64,000 nucleotides of DNA from an uncultured Verrucomicrobiota bacterium (GTDB lineage: Bacteria; Verrucomicrobiota; Verrucomicrobiia; Verrucomicrobiales; Verrucomicrobiaceae). Below the pieces are notes generated by a model. The model was not told the origin of the DNA and made no database searches. It saw only the letters and a list, made by a program, of their open reading frames with translations. Position numbers and translations under genes: made by a program. Position 1 is the stretch's first letter, and each line of letters begins with the position of its first letter. The stretch is from NCBI GenBank assembly GCA_903838675.1, contig CAILZI010000161.1:1-64000 (forward strand), given 5' to 3'. Shown here piece by piece: positions 35,065 through 43,284 of the stretch.

Positions 35065-36360
35065 ATGCGACTTACCAGCAGCCAAAGCACCGCCGCTCCT
35101 TCGGTGACACGTTCCGCGCCTCCTTTGCCGCAGGAGCTTTCCGCCATGATGCCCTTTGGGCGCTATTCGGTGCAGGCTCAGGTTGGCATCGGCGGCATGG
35201 GTACGGTGTATCGTGGCACGCAGCTCAGCCTGGGCCGGCCGGTGGCCATCAAGGTACTGCGCGTGAGCGACGGCTATGACTTTGCTTTTGAAGACCGCTT
35301 TCGCCGGGAAGCGCGGGCCATGGCCACGCTCAACCACCCGAACATCGTCGCCATCTACGACTATGGTCACATCGGCACCGACTTTCTGTTCTTCGTCATG
35401 GAGTTCGTGGACGGCACCGATCTCGGTGAAATCATGCGCACCGGACGCATGACGCGCGAACTCGCGCTGCAGCTGCTGCCGCAAATCTGCGCCGGACTCG
35501 AATACGCTCACTCCAAAGGCATCGTCCATCGTGACATCAAGCCCGCGAACATCATGCTCACCCGTCAGGGAGAGGTGAAGATCACCGACTTCGGTCTGGC
35601 CAAGGACGTCATGCGTGCCCCGTCGATGGTGACCGAAACACACATGGTCATGGGCACGCCGGAATACGCCGCGCCGGAGCAGTTCAATGCCCACCGGGAC
35701 GTCGATCATCGTGCCGATATTTATGCCTTCGGCGTTCTGATGTATCAGATGCTTACGGGGGCCCTGCCGCGTGGCTCATGGCAGCCGCCTTCGACGTTGC
35801 TGCATGGCCTGGATCCCCGCTTTGACGCGGTCATCATTCGTGCGCTGATGACGGATCGTGAGCACCGCTACCAGTCCATGGGTGACATGCGCCGCGTGAT
35901 CGAGGCAGCACTGGTGCCGGGGTCGCAGACTCCCAGCAGACCGCTGCCGGTCGCCAAACCCTGTGCCGGGCGCATCCTGCTGCTTGAGGACGATCTCATG
36001 GTGCGCGATTTGATGCGCCGTGCCTTGGAAAAAGCGTCCTTTGAAGTCGTCGAGACCGGGGACGGTAAAGAAACGCTGCGCCTCTATCAGGAGGCGATGC
36101 AGCAGAGACGCCCCTACGATCTCGCCATTCTCGATCTCACCATTCCCGACGGCATGTGCGGCCGGGAAACCATGCTTTACCTTCGTCGTCTCGATCCGCA
36201 AATCCTCGCCATCGTCTCCTCCGGCTACCGCGATGATGCCGTGATGAAAGACTGCGCCGCCTACGGCTTTGCCGCTGCGCTGCCAAAGCCCTATCAGGTC
36301 GAAGGTCTGCTGCACGTCGTCAACGGCGCTCTTGCCGTGGGTCGCCGCCGCATGGTGTGA
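35065..36360 (+). CDS. Ser/Thr protein kinase fused to a response-regulator receiver domain
   Basis: The 431-residue protein has a eukaryotic-type kinase domain (about residues 34-285). The glycine loop GIGGMGTVYRG is at 41-51, the catalytic Lys at 63, HRDIKPAN with Asp157 as catalytic base, and DFG with Asp175. A receiver domain follows (residues 303-425) with acidic pocket Glu308-Asp309-Asp310, phosphoacceptor Asp357, Ser385/386 and Lys408. There is no membrane span and no PASTA repeat. Receiver phosphorylation could gate kinase activity, or the kinase could feed a phosphorelay. The partner histidine kinase is not in the window. Confidence 0.93.
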   Translation: MRLTSSQSTAAPSVTRSAPPLPQELSAMMPFGRYSVQAQVGIGGMGTVYRGTQLSLGRPVAIKVLRVSDGYDFAFEDRFRREARAMATLNHPNIVAIYDYGHIGTDFLFFVMEFVDGTDLGEIMRTGRMTRELALQLLPQICAGLEYAHSKGIVHRDIKPANIMLTRQGEVKITDFGLAKDVMRAPSMVTETHMVMGTPEYAAPEQFNAHRDVDHRADIYAFGVLMYQMLTGALPRGSWQPPSTLLHGLDPRFDAVIIRALMTDREHRYQSMGDMRRVIEAALVPGSQTPSRPLPVAKPCAGRILLLEDDLMVRDLMRRALEKASFEVVETGDGKETLRLYQEAMQQRRPYDLAILDLTIPDGMCGRETMLYLRRLDPQILAIVSSGYRDDAVMKDCAAYGFAAALPKPYQVEGLLHVVNGALAVGRRRMV

Positions 36361-36371
36361 GGGGTTACACC

Positions 36372-37403
36372 TTACACCACGCGCGCCGCCGCCTGGGACT
36401 CCATGGCCTGCCACACCGCATGCACCACCCGCATGTAGTTCATGCCTTCGCCAAAATCCGGGCGGGGCCGAGGCGCTTTGGGATCGCGCACCGCGGCGAT
36501 GAAATCTCGCTCCACCGTCCAGCTTCGTTGCAGTTCAGAGGGAACTGGCAATGACTCCAGTTTACCCCCGCGTTTACCGAGCTGAAGGTCGTCCGTGACG
36601 AAGTCATAGTTCAGCGTGCCTTCGGAACCGAAGATCCACAGCTTGTCCGTCGGCGCATGCGCAGCCACACCACTGAAGAGCATCGTGGCCTCGATGCCGC
36701 TGCGAAATTTGGCCATCACGTTGACGAAATCCGGAATATCCACCTCCACACCCGCACGTTCTGGGATCACCACATTGCCGCGTGCCTCCACTTCGACGAT
36801 GTGGCCGAGCCACTGCTGCAGCACCTCGGTGTAGATGCCCAGCGTGAGGATTTGAATGCCGCTCAGTTCCGACTGCTGCCGCCAGTGCGCGGGCTTCGCC
36901 GCATCCAGCCAGGCATCATTGAAGCTGTGTAGAAGCACCTGATGCGGTGTGCCGATGGCCCCTTCTGCGAGCAGCTTCTTCACCAGCTCGCCGCCGTGCA
37001 TTCCGTGCGGTGCGGGGCAGATCGCGGTGACCAGCTCAGGATAACGCATGGACGCCTCCCACATCTGGTTCGCCTCCGGCAGGGAGGCCGCCATCCGTGC
37101 CTGGGTGAAGACGTGCTTGCCATGCTGCAGCGCGTAGCAGGTCATCTCCGCATGCATGTACGGGTGCGTGCCGATCCAGACGACATCCACATCTCGTGAG
37201 GAGGCCACCTCCTCCCAGCGCTCCACCGCCTGCGCTTCTGGGGCAAACTCACGGCAGAAGGCCTCGGCGCTCGCCAGCGAGCGGTTCGTCACCTGCGTGA
37301 TCTGCACATTCGGAATGGCCCGCAGGCCGGGCATGTGGCGGGATTTGACGATGCCACCGGCACCGATGATGCCGATGCGGATGGGTTGCTCTGTTGCGGT
37401 CAT
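36372..37403 (-). CDS. Gfo/Idh/MocA family oxidoreductase (cytoplasmic)
   Basis: The 343-residue protein starts with the NAD(P)-binding RIGIIGAGGIVKSRHMPGL. In place of the usual EKP motif it has TQARMAAS, so the conserved catalytic Lys of the EKP motif is missing. It lacks an export signal, unlike the homologue at 4039. The C-terminal domain has the usual open sheet. The loss of EKP suggests a changed reaction or a non-oxidoreductase role. It is convergent with the kinase gene and divergent from the MOSC gene. Confidence 0.87.
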   Translation of the reverse strand: MTATEQPIRIGIIGAGGIVKSRHMPGLRAIPNVQITQVTNRSLASAEAFCREFAPEAQAVERWEEVASSRDVDVVWIGTHPYMHAEMTCYALQHGKHVFTQARMAASLPEANQMWEASMRYPELVTAICPAPHGMHGGELVKKLLAEGAIGTPHQVLLHSFNDAWLDAAKPAHWRQQSELSGIQILTLGIYTEVLQQWLGHIVEVEARGNVVIPERAGVEVDIPDFVNVMAKFRSGIEATMLFSGVAAHAPTDKLWIFGSEGTLNYDFVTDDLQLGKRGGKLESLPVPSELQRSWTVERDFIAAVRDPKAPRPRPDFGEGMNYMRVVHAVWQAMESQAAARVV

Positions 37404-37448
37404 AGAGGTATGGATGATGACATCTTGGAGCCAACATCCAAGCCCCGC

Positions 37449-37904
37449 ATGCAAATCCTGCACATCTTCCTTTCTCCGGATCATATCTACGTCGGTCATC
37501 ACGGCCTGCCGCCTGGCACTGCGCCGATGATTGAAGTGCCGGAGGCTGAATGTGTGACCGGCAAGGGCCTGCGCGGCGACCGCTATTTCGGGTGGAAGGA
37601 GGACTACAAAGGCCAGGTCACCTTCTTCGAGCACGAGCAGTATGAGCGCCTCTGCGAGCAGTTCAGCGCCATGGGGGTGCCACCTTCCGTCTTTCGCCGC
37701 AACATCATCACCAAAGGCATCGACCTCAACACGCTCATCGGCACCGAATTTGAAGTGCAGGGCGTGCGGTTTCTAGGCACGCAGGAGGCCGCACCCTGCC
37801 ACTGGATGAACAAGGCCTTCGCCGAAGGCGCCGAAGCAGCGCTCAAAGGCCATGGCGGCCTGCGGGCCAAGATTTTGAGTGACGGCATCCTTCGCCAATC
37901 ATGA
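37449..37904 (+). CDS. MOSC-domain protein
   Basis: The 151-residue protein is a stand-alone MOSC domain. It has ECVTGKGLRGDRYFG near residue 30, FRRNIITKGIDLNTLIG, and the conserved Cys in EAAPCHWM. MOSC proteins bind molybdenum cofactor or carry sulfur to it. The ATG at 37449 is favoured because the family starts with the short strand MQILHIFLSP. It overlaps the mobA-like gene by four bases (ATGA), so the two are coupled and probably serve molybdoenzyme maturation. Confidence 0.9.
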   Translation: MQILHIFLSPDHIYVGHHGLPPGTAPMIEVPEAECVTGKGLRGDRYFGWKEDYKGQVTFFEHEQYERLCEQFSAMGVPPSVFRRNIITKGIDLNTLIGTEFEVQGVRFLGTQEAAPCHWMNKAFAEGAEAALKGHGGLRAKILSDGILRQS

Positions 37905-38482
37905 ACGCTCCCTTCGCCGCCGCATTGCTCGCGGGTGGTCGCTCCACCCGCATGAAACAGGACAAGGCTCTGCTCCACTGGCATGGGCAGGACCTCTGGC
38001 AGGCGCAGCTGCACAAACTGCAATCGCTTGGTGCTTCACGCGTTCTGCTCTCCTGCCGGAGCGAACAACCCTTGTTTGTGAGCCCCAGCGATGAAGTCGA
38101 GGTCGTGCATGATCCTGAGGGGGAGGACGGCGGCCCGCTGGGCCCCATCACCCGCTGCCTGGAACTGGTGCAAATGCCACTGCTAGTGCTGGCCGTGGAC
38201 ATGCCATGGATGACCGCCGCCTTTCTACGCGAGCAACTTCACAAGCATGACAGCCCGGATAAAGGCTGGTTTTTCCGCGGCCCGCATGGCGATGAGGCCC
38301 TCGCCGGTCTCTACGTTCCCTCCATGCTGCCGCTTATGCGGGAGGCGCAGTCCAACAAAGACTTCAAGCTCCAGCACGTCATCGAGGCCGCCGTCCATTC
38401 GGGTTTGGCCATCACGCATCCGCTTGGGGATGAGCAGATGCCCTTCTTCCGCAATGCGAATACCCCGGCGGATTTGAAGTAG
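37901..38482 (+). CDS. mobA: Molybdenum cofactor guanylyltransferase-like protein (MobA)
   Basis: The 193-residue protein is a nucleotidyltransferase of the MobA/GlmU-N fold. It has the signature ALLAGGRSTRMKQDKALL at the N terminus and the metal-binding LAVDMPW motif near residue 95. It would transfer GMP to molybdopterin to form MGD. It is coupled by a four-base overlap to a MOSC-domain gene. No molybdoenzyme gene is in the window. Confidence 0.9.
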   Translation: MNAPFAAALLAGGRSTRMKQDKALLHWHGQDLWQAQLHKLQSLGASRVLLSCRSEQPLFVSPSDEVEVVHDPEGEDGGPLGPITRCLELVQMPLLVLAVDMPWMTAAFLREQLHKHDSPDKGWFFRGPHGDEALAGLYVPSMLPLMREAQSNKDFKLQHVIEAAVHSGLAITHPLGDEQMPFFRNANTPADLK

Positions 38483-38514
38483 TGATGCGGGCACTCCTGC
38501 CTGCACTCTTCAGC

Positions 38515-38886
38515 TCACAGCTTCTTGAGCTGGGCCGTCAGGTACTCGCCACACGGCGTTTCCTTGCCATCCTTGAAGCGGATCAAGTAGGGCTTGCCGG
38601 AGGTTCCTGAAGTGGAGGCCACTTTGGCGATGAAATCCGCCGCAGTCTTCACCTCCTTTTCATTTCGTTCCCATTTGGCCCGAAGAAACTTGGCCGCATG
38701 CGCACCACTGTAGTCGCTCCCATTCCTGATGAAGGTGGCGCCTTCCAGTCCCTGAATGTGCGTGATCAGCGTCTCGATCTTCACCTTCTCCGTCGCTGGT
38801 GAGGTCTCCTCTGCAGGCAGCTGCAGGGATGAACTCCAAAAGAAGCAGAGGAGAAGCAGGGCCTGGGTGATAAGTTTCAGTGTCAT
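38515..38886 (-). CDS. DUF5329 family secreted protein
   Basis: The 123-residue protein has a Sec signal peptide (about residues 1-25) and the conserved DUF5329 blocks: GATFIRNGSDYSGAHAAKFLRAKW, then TAADFIAKVAST and SGKPYLIRF. The family has no known function and is found in many proteobacteria and PVC bacteria. It is a single gene upstream of nothing obvious and convergent with mobA. Confidence 0.85.
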   Translation of the reverse strand: MTLKLITQALLLLCFFWSSSLQLPAEETSPATEKVKIETLITHIQGLEGATFIRNGSDYSGAHAAKFLRAKWERNEKEVKTAADFIAKVASTSGTSGKPYLIRFKDGKETPCGEYLTAQLKKL

Positions 38887-38932
38887 GGTGTTAGCTTATC
38901 AAACACTGTGCGGGGTGCACGGATGTTCTGAT

Positions 38933-39658
38933 TCAACGCAGTTCATGCCCCAGGATCGCCAGGGTGGCGATGCCTGCTGTTTCCGCTCGCAGCACCAGCG
39001 GCCCCAGTGTGACCGGCACAAAGCCTGCCCCAAAGGCCAGCGCCTCTTCTTCGGCGGTGAAATCACCCTCGGGTCCGATCAGGACTGCCACGCTGTTCGG
39101 CCTGGATGAAGGTAATGCCTGCTTGAGCGTGCGGGTGTGCTCGCTCAGCGCAGGGATCAGCTTGAGCCCGGCTTGAATCTTCACACCGTAGGCCAGGGAG
39201 ATGGGAGCGTGCAGTTCAGGCACAAACGGCGTGTGGCATTGCTTCGCGCTCTCGATCATGTGCCGTCTCCATTTGGCCAGCTTCTTCTCGGTCTGTGCAG
39301 CATCGAGGTGGATCACGGTGCGCTCAGTGATGATGGGCTGGATGCTCGCAGCACCAAGCTCGACCGCCTTTTCGAGCAGCCACTCAAAGGGCTCGGCCTT
39401 GATCAGCGCGGGCAGCAGATGAATCGAGGTCTGAAACGGTTCGACGCGTGATTCCGAAGTGATGCGCGCCTGAACCTCCGATTTGGAGACATGCGTGATC
39501 TCGCAGACGGCCACTCGCCCTGCACCATCAAAGATCTCGATGCTGTCACCCGGCTGCTTGCGCATCACCCGGCCACAATGCTGCGCTTCATCACTGGTGA
39601 GGGTGAGGTGCGGCATGCACCAGTCGGCGGGAGCGAGATGGAAACGCGGCAGCGACAT
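38933..39658 (-). CDS. rsmE: 16S rRNA (uracil1498-N3)-methyltransferase
   Basis: The 241-residue protein is a SPOUT-class methyltransferase. It has an N-terminal PUA-like part (EAQHCGRVMRKQPGDSIEIFDG), then LIKAEPFEWLLEKAVELGAA and the AdoMet-binding knot VLIGPEGDFTAEE with LVLRAETAGIATL. It methylates U1498 of 16S rRNA in the 30S subunit. Its ATG lies one base after the aminopeptidase stop, so the two genes are cotranscribed. Confidence 0.96.
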   Translation of the reverse strand: MSLPRFHLAPADWCMPHLTLTSDEAQHCGRVMRKQPGDSIEIFDGAGRVAVCEITHVSKSEVQARITSESRVEPFQTSIHLLPALIKAEPFEWLLEKAVELGAASIQPIITERTVIHLDAAQTEKKLAKWRRHMIESAKQCHTPFVPELHAPISLAYGVKIQAGLKLIPALSEHTRTLKQALPSSRPNSVAVLIGPEGDFTAEEEALAFGAGFVPVTLGPLVLRAETAGIATLAILGHELR

Positions 39659-39659
39659 G

Positions 39660-40949
39660 TCAGCGTTTCATCAGCGCTTCAATCTCCTCTGCCTCAATCG
39701 GAATGTGAGCCATGAGGTCGATGTTTTCCTTTTCGCCGATGAAGATGTTGTTTTCGAGGCGCACACCGAGTTTTTCCTCCCGGATGTAGATGCCGGGTTC
39801 GACGGTGAAGACCATGCCGGGCTGCACGGGCTTCCACATGTGGCCGACATCATGCACGTCGATGCCCAGCGGATGCGAAGTGCCGTGCGGGAAGTATTTT
39901 TTATACGCCGGCTTGTCGGGGTCCTGCTTGGCGATGTCTTCTTCTGTGATCAGACCGAGGCCGAGCAGTTCTTTCTCCATCAGCTTGCCCACCTCCTCCT
40001 GATATTCACGGATGATGAAGCCGGGGCGCAGCATCTGGCAGCACTTTTTGAAGACGCGCAGCACGGCGTCATAGACATGGCGCTGGCGCGGCGTGAACTT
40101 GCCATTCACAGGAATCGTGCGCGTGAGGTCGGCATTGTAGTTCCCGTAGTTCGCGGCCACATCGAGCAGAATCATTTCACCGTCCTGGCACTGGCAGTGG
40201 TTGGTGATGTAATGCAGCACGCAGGCATTTGCCCCGGTGGCGATGATGGGTGTGTAGGCAAAGCCGCGCGCACGCTGGCGGATGAACTCGTGGCACAGCT
40301 CGGCTTCGATCTCGAACTCGTGCACGCCGGGCTTCACAAACTTCAGCAGGCGGTCAAAGCCCTCGCCCGTGATGCGAATCGCTTCATTCAGCGCGGTGAT
40401 TTCATGCGGGCTCTTGATCACGCGCAGCTCGTGCATGAGCTGCGCCAGCCGGCGGTAGTCGTGCAGCGGGTATTCCCTCTGGCAGCGCTGCGTGAAGCGC
40501 ATTTCACGCGTCTCCGTGGGGATGGTGGCGCGGGTATGTTCGTTCGAGTTGAGGAAGACATGGTCCGCCTGGCACATGACGGAGCGGAACTGCGCTTCAA
40601 AATCCTCCAGCCAATGCACACGTGGGATGCCGCTGCGTTCCTTCGCCTGCTCCTTGCTGAGCTTCTCACCCTCCCACACGGCGATGTGTTCGTTCGTCTC
40701 GCGCACAAACAGCATCTCCCGCTGTTTCGGATCAGCCGCATCGGGATAGAGCACCAGAATCGTCTCTTCCTGATCCACGCCGCTCAGGTAAAACAGATCA
40801 CTGTTCTGTACAAAGCTGAGGGAGCCGTCCGCATTCGTCGGCAGCACATCATTGGCGTGAACGATCACCACCGATTGCGGCGGCAGCTTGGCATAAAGAT
40901 GCTGACGATTCGAAACGAACAATTCGGCGGGCAAAGGTTGGTAGCGCAT
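39660..40949 (-). CDS. pepP: Xaa-Pro aminopeptidase (aminopeptidase P)
   Basis: The 429-residue enzyme has the N-terminal AMP-N domain and a C-terminal pita-bread metallopeptidase fold. The dimetal ligands can be seen as Asp in LLDVAANYG and NADLTRTIP, His in HGTSHPLGIDVHDVG, and Glu in TVEPGIYIR and LENNIF. It removes N-terminal residues ahead of proline, normally with two Mn ions, in the cytoplasm. It is the first gene of a two-gene unit with rsmE. Confidence 0.95.
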   Translation of the reverse strand: MRYQPLPAELFVSNRQHLYAKLPPQSVVIVHANDVLPTNADGSLSFVQNSDLFYLSGVDQEETILVLYPDAADPKQREMLFVRETNEHIAVWEGEKLSKEQAKERSGIPRVHWLEDFEAQFRSVMCQADHVFLNSNEHTRATIPTETREMRFTQRCQREYPLHDYRRLAQLMHELRVIKSPHEITALNEAIRITGEGFDRLLKFVKPGVHEFEIEAELCHEFIRQRARGFAYTPIIATGANACVLHYITNHCQCQDGEMILLDVAANYGNYNADLTRTIPVNGKFTPRQRHVYDAVLRVFKKCCQMLRPGFIIREYQEEVGKLMEKELLGLGLITEEDIAKQDPDKPAYKKYFPHGTSHPLGIDVHDVGHMWKPVQPGMVFTVEPGIYIREEKLGVRLENNIFIGEKENIDLMAHIPIEAEEIEALMKR

Positions 40950-41018
40950 AAGAGTAGGGCAAGCGTCCCGCTTGCAGCAGGAGGCGAAATTGCATGCAAG
41001 CCCGGTTCTTGCACTCCT

Positions 41019-42125
41019 TTATTGCGCCGGCACCGCCTTTGGCGGATGGCGGTCGTCCTTGATCCACTGCTGGGTCTCGGTCCAGAAGGCTTCCACGGGC
41101 AGGGCAAAGGTGGTCACACGGTCCACACGGGCGATGTTGATGCCGACGACCTTGCCTTCGAGCGTGGCCACGGGGCCGCCCATGTCCGTTGGGAGGAGCG
41201 GGATGTCGTGCTGCAGGACTTCGGGGAAATTGTCGCTTCTCAAGGAGATGCCGCCATTGGCGAAGTCCTCGCCCTCCCAGTTTTGCAGCACCTTGGTGCG
41301 GCTTGCCAGGCGGACGCGGCAGGATTCCTCCTTATCCTTGCGCAGGTAGCGGACGTCAATGACCTCGCCGGGCTGGCGTTTGTTCACGATGTCATGCACA
41401 CGGCGAAACTCCGCCACCTTTTCACCTGCGATGTTGATGATGACGTCGTCCTCCTGCAGGCCGGCGGCTTCGGCCGGACTTTCGCTGGCAATGCCGATGA
41501 TGCGCACACCTTTGCCGTCTTTGGCTGATTTTTCATCCATGCGGATGCCCAGCGCGGCGCCCGTGCCGGGAATGCGGCGGAATTTGGCGCTGACAATGCC
41601 GATGCGCGTTTCCTTGCCTGCATCGGCGACACTGCACAGCCACTGGCCGAGGGCAAGAGGGCGTGCGGCACCGAACGAAACTGCACGTAAGCCGGTGACG
41701 CCAACGGCCTGCGCCAGCACCAGGTCCAGCCGTGTCTCACGGTGCACTTCGCGCAGATCGGCCGTGCGACCGTCGCTGAACTGGATGCGCGTTTTGTGCA
41801 GTTCAGGCACTTCGCTGGCCTTGATCAAAACGTAGCCGTCTTCACCCACAATGGTGGCCGTGCAGATGGTGCGGCCTAGCGGGCTCTCGATGCGTGCGGA
41901 ACAGGCGATGGTGAGCGGCTTGAGTTTCTCAACAGCGGCGAGAGTGTGCTTTCCATTGGTGCGGTCCTCCTTCGGCAGCGGTAGGCGGGAAGGATCCGCG
42001 TGGAGGCTGCTCAGAGGGGTAAGGAGGAAAAGAACTGCGGAACGACGCAGGCCAAATGCCGAAACAACCCGCGCGCGAGATGCGGCGGGTCTTTCGTCAG
42101 CGGGCATGGGGCTTTCCTTCGTCAT
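41019..42125 (-). CDS. Inactive trypsin-like (S1C/DegP-like) PDZ protein
   Basis: The 368-residue exported protein has a trypsin-like fold followed by a PDZ domain, then a second region that again resembles a protease lobe. The catalytic triad is lost: where the active neighbour has TAAHV it has KASEV (His to Glu), and where that has GDSGGP it has TDMGGP (Ser to Met). Asp in RLDLVLA is kept. The PDZ core is VRIIGIASESPAEAAGL. It probably binds peptides or regulates the intact protease encoded upstream in the same operon. The true start is uncertain. Confidence 0.8.
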   Translation of the reverse strand: MTKESPMPADERPAASRARVVSAFGLRRSAVLFLLTPLSSLHADPSRLPLPKEDRTNGKHTLAAVEKLKPLTIACSARIESPLGRTICTATIVGEDGYVLIKASEVPELHKTRIQFSDGRTADLREVHRETRLDLVLAQAVGVTGLRAVSFGAARPLALGQWLCSVADAGKETRIGIVSAKFRRIPGTGAALGIRMDEKSAKDGKGVRIIGIASESPAEAAGLQEDDVIINIAGEKVAEFRRVHDIVNKRQPGEVIDVRYLRKDKEESCRVRLASRTKVLQNWEGEDFANGGISLRSDNFPEVLQHDIPLLPTDMGGPVATLEGKVVGINIARVDRVTTFALPVEAFWTETQQWIKDDRHPPKAVPAQ

Positions 42126-42146
42126 TCGGATTTAGTCATTCCATCA

Positions 42147-43157
42147 TCACTGTCCTTCTTCGTGCGGCTTTTGTGCCAGTTGCACGGACACGTCGCGTTC
42201 CTTGCCGTGGGTTCGCAGTTTGATCTTGAGGGTGTCACCGGCGGCACGGGCGCGCACAGTGGCGCTGAACTGCTGCTGGTCGGTCATTGGGTCACCATTC
42301 ACACTGAGAATGACTTCCCCGGAGTGAATGCCCGCCTTCAGCGCTGGCGAGCCTTCGATCACATCGGCCACTTCGAGTTCCAGGCTGTCATTCATCACGG
42401 TGGCGACTCCGAGATAGCCGCCAGCACCCGTGCCCCAGGTTTTGATGACCTGCGATTTCTGCATCGCCTCCCAGGAGCGCAGGAAAGGGGTCATGGAGAC
42501 ATGCACGTTTTGGTCGCGGCCCTCCCAGATCTGGCTGTGAATGCCGATGACTTCGCCATTGAAATTAAAGAGCGGACCACCCGAGTCGCCGCCCATCAGC
42601 ACACAGTCGGTGTGCAGGCTGTTGGCGGTTTGTTTGATGATCTTGCCCACGCGCAGCACGGGGCCGCGTGCTTTGTCAAAGCCGCCAGGGTGCCCGAGCG
42701 CAAAGCACCACTCGCCCGGCTGCGCCTTGGCCACTTCACGGCTCAGGTTCACAAAGGGCCAGGGCTTGCCGCGGTCCTTCAGTTTGGCCAGCGCGGCATC
42801 GGTCGTTGTGTCCAGCCCCAGAGATTTGGCCGTGGTGACGGTGCCGTCTTCCAAAATGACCTTCATGTCCTTGCCCGGACCATTGGGTACGTGGGCGGCG
42901 GTGAGCAGCAGACCGTCGGCGGAGATGATCACTCCGCTGGCCGTGCCGCCCCCCGTCTGGATGGCCACCAGCGCCGGGCGTACCGTGGGCAGGAGCTTCT
43001 GCACGTCTTTCTGGATCTTCAGCAGCGCGGCGATGTCGGTCTTCGGCTCGGAGGTTTTATCCTTACCGCCCGCAGCGAAGGCGAATGTGGCAATGATTCC
43101 AGACGCCACGAAGACCGTAGCGGCTCTGCGAGCCAGGAGAGTGCAGAGAGAGAACAT
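42147..43157 (-). CDS. Exported PDZ-domain serine protease, S1C (DegP/HtrA-like)
   Basis: The 336-residue protein has a signal peptide, a trypsin-like domain with an intact triad (His in LLTAAHV, Asp in TTTDAALAKL, Ser in GGDSGGP), and one C-terminal PDZ domain (ELEVADVIEGSPALKAGI). It should act as a periplasmic quality-control protease. I chose the ATG at 43157; a GTG at 43181 is also in frame. It is directly followed by its catalytically dead relative, so the two look like a tandem duplicate pair. Confidence 0.9.
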   Translation of the reverse strand: MFSLCTLLARRAATVFVASGIIATFAFAAGGKDKTSEPKTDIAALLKIQKDVQKLLPTVRPALVAIQTGGGTASGVIISADGLLLTAAHVPNGPGKDMKVILEDGTVTTAKSLGLDTTTDAALAKLKDRGKPWPFVNLSREVAKAQPGEWCFALGHPGGFDKARGPVLRVGKIIKQTANSLHTDCVLMGGDSGGPLFNFNGEVIGIHSQIWEGRDQNVHVSMTPFLRSWEAMQKSQVIKTWGTGAGGYLGVATVMNDSLELEVADVIEGSPALKAGIHSGEVILSVNGDPMTDQQQFSATVRARAAGDTLKIKLRTHGKERDVSVQLAQKPHEEGQ

Positions 43158-43284
43158 GCGCGTGCCGGAGTTTACGTTCACCCGCCCGGCAGGTCAAACT
43201 GCGATCCTGCGGGGAATCTGCTGTTGAATACGGTGCCGGGCTGCGCTTCTCTCGGATGTCTTACCCCCCAATCACACTCTTTTC

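Noticed and set aside
39483..41528. A 681-codon plus-strand frame opposite rsmE, pepP and the PDZ protein
   Set aside because: It crosses three well-supported minus-strand genes and has no family features.
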